DNA from: Caryophanales bacterium UBA6356
GTDB taxonomy: Bacteria; Bacillota_I; Bacilli_A; RFN20; CAG-826
DNA length: 33,786 bases
Direction of reading: 5' to 3'
Assembly: GCA_002440125.1 (NCBI GenBank)
Contig: DJRQ01000031.1
Span: 1 to 33,786, forward strand
The notes beneath the pieces were generated by a model. It did not search any database, was not told the DNA's origin, and saw only the letters and a program-made list of their open reading frames with translations. Position numbers and translations under genes: made by a program. Positions 33,371 through 33,786 of the stretch are shown piece after piece (within the stretch, counting starts at the first letter, position 1; every line of letters begins with the position of its first letter).

Positions 33371-33786
33371 ATGGAGAAAGCGAAGAAAGAAAAGGATAAT
33401 GTTTCTATGCGGTATTTAAACCTCAAGACAAAGCCTTCGGAGAACATTGCTTTCGCCTCCATTATCGCCGCCTTATACTGCGTTTTATCGCTTCTAATTG
33501 CTTTTTTTCCTTCTTTAAGCATTCCTTTCGCTATTTTTCTGCCCCTTTTCTCAGCGCTTGTAGGAACGCTTTGCTTGCCTACTTACGTCTTCAGCTTTGC
33601 CATCGGCTCTTCTTTGCTTTGCCTCGGAGTTTCCTATTTCAATGTTGGGGAAATCCTTTTCTCGGTGATTCCTTCTATCTTGACGGGTTCCTTCTTTGGA
33701 ATGCTCCTAAAAAGGAAGGTTCAAGACGAGCTTATCATCGTGCTCGTCTCCCTTCTTCAAATGGGGCTTAACTATCTCGCCGTCTT
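33371..33786 (+). CDS. Multi-pass membrane protein, 3' end outside the window
   Basis: An open frame of at least 138 codons with no stop before the window ends. The product begins MEKAKKEKDNVSMRYLNLK, then has long hydrophobic segments (AFASIIAALYCVLSLLIAFF, FAIFLPLFSALVGTLCL, VFSFAIGSSLLCLGVSYF, ILFSVIPSILTGSFFGMLL), a short KRKVQDE loop and another helix at the edge. The ATG at 33371 has no Shine-Dalgarno sequence; TATATC lies nine bases upstream. The helix pattern could fit an ECF transporter substrate-binding component or a DUF2232/YybS-type protein, but I cannot decide with the missing C-terminus. Confidence 0.65.
   Translation, partial: MEKAKKEKDNVSMRYLNLKTKPSENIAFASIIAALYCVLSLLIAFFPSLSIPFAIFLPLFSALVGTLCLPTYVFSFAIGSSLLCLGVSYFNVGEILFSVIPSILTGSFFGMLLKRKVQDELIIVLVSLLQMGLNYLAV

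Overview
The window looks like the chromosome of a small-genome, low-to-middle GC member of the Bacilli, on the side towards the Mollicutes-related gut lineages (Erysipelotrichia, RF39 or Izemoplasma-like). The evidence is the gene set (pcrA-ligA, comFA-comFC, secG, a UvrX-like polymerase with YolD, NrdD/NrdG), strong AGGAGG-type Shine-Dalgarno sequences inside operons, and compact spacing with many ATGA overlaps. UGA is a stop codon here: several genes end in TGA, and prfB (RF2) carries the classic in-frame UGA frameshift. This is therefore the standard bacterial code, not the Mycoplasma code. The exact taxon cannot be fixed from the sequence alone.

Layout. 4-2747 (minus): two FAD-dependent oxidoreductases of different families. 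2818-3708 (minus): a GtrA-like membrane protein. 3785-5929 (minus): glutamine-dependent NAD synthetase with an unexpected N-terminal Phd/YefM-antitoxin-like domain, divergent from a RimK-like ATP-grasp ligase (6009-6884). 6877-7956 (minus): a tyrosine-phosphatase/Nudix fusion. 7991-8665 (minus): MscL with an enlarged external loop. 8666-9253: a long AT-rich regulatory gap. 9254-12556 (plus): anaerobic ribonucleotide reductase fused to a redoxin, followed by its probable thioredoxin reductase; the activase NrdG lies convergently at 12537-13232. 13276-14361 (minus): a DUF2804 protein. 14460-15782 (plus): RarA. 16200-16275 (minus): tRNA-Ala(CGC). 16678-18248 (plus): Y-family polymerase plus YolD. 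18320-19165 (plus): a DUF308/HdeD-like membrane protein. 19249-32875 (minus): a long housekeeping block. In transcription order this is pcrA-ligA-comFA-comFC, then secA-prfB-uvrB-HAD phosphatase, then secG-folD. The right edge holds a zinc-ribbon membrane protein and the start of another membrane protein that runs out of the window.

Three themes link the genes. First, anaerobic dNTP supply: NrdD-redoxin, TrxB and NrdG form a nearly complete module pointing to disulfide-based electron delivery. Second, DNA repair and uptake: PcrA, LigA, ComFA, ComFC, UvrB, RarA and the Y-family polymerase. Third, NAD: the fused NAD synthetase, NAD-dependent LigA, and a Nudix enzyme.

Two observations stand out. 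One is the Phd/YefM-NadE fusion, which suggests a NAD synthetase that may bind DNA or assemble through an antitoxin fold. The other is window-wide: at least six genes that begin transcription units have a -10-like hexamer only 6-9 bases before the ATG and no Shine-Dalgarno sequence, as expected for leaderless mRNAs. Genes inside operons mostly have clear Shine-Dalgarno sites.
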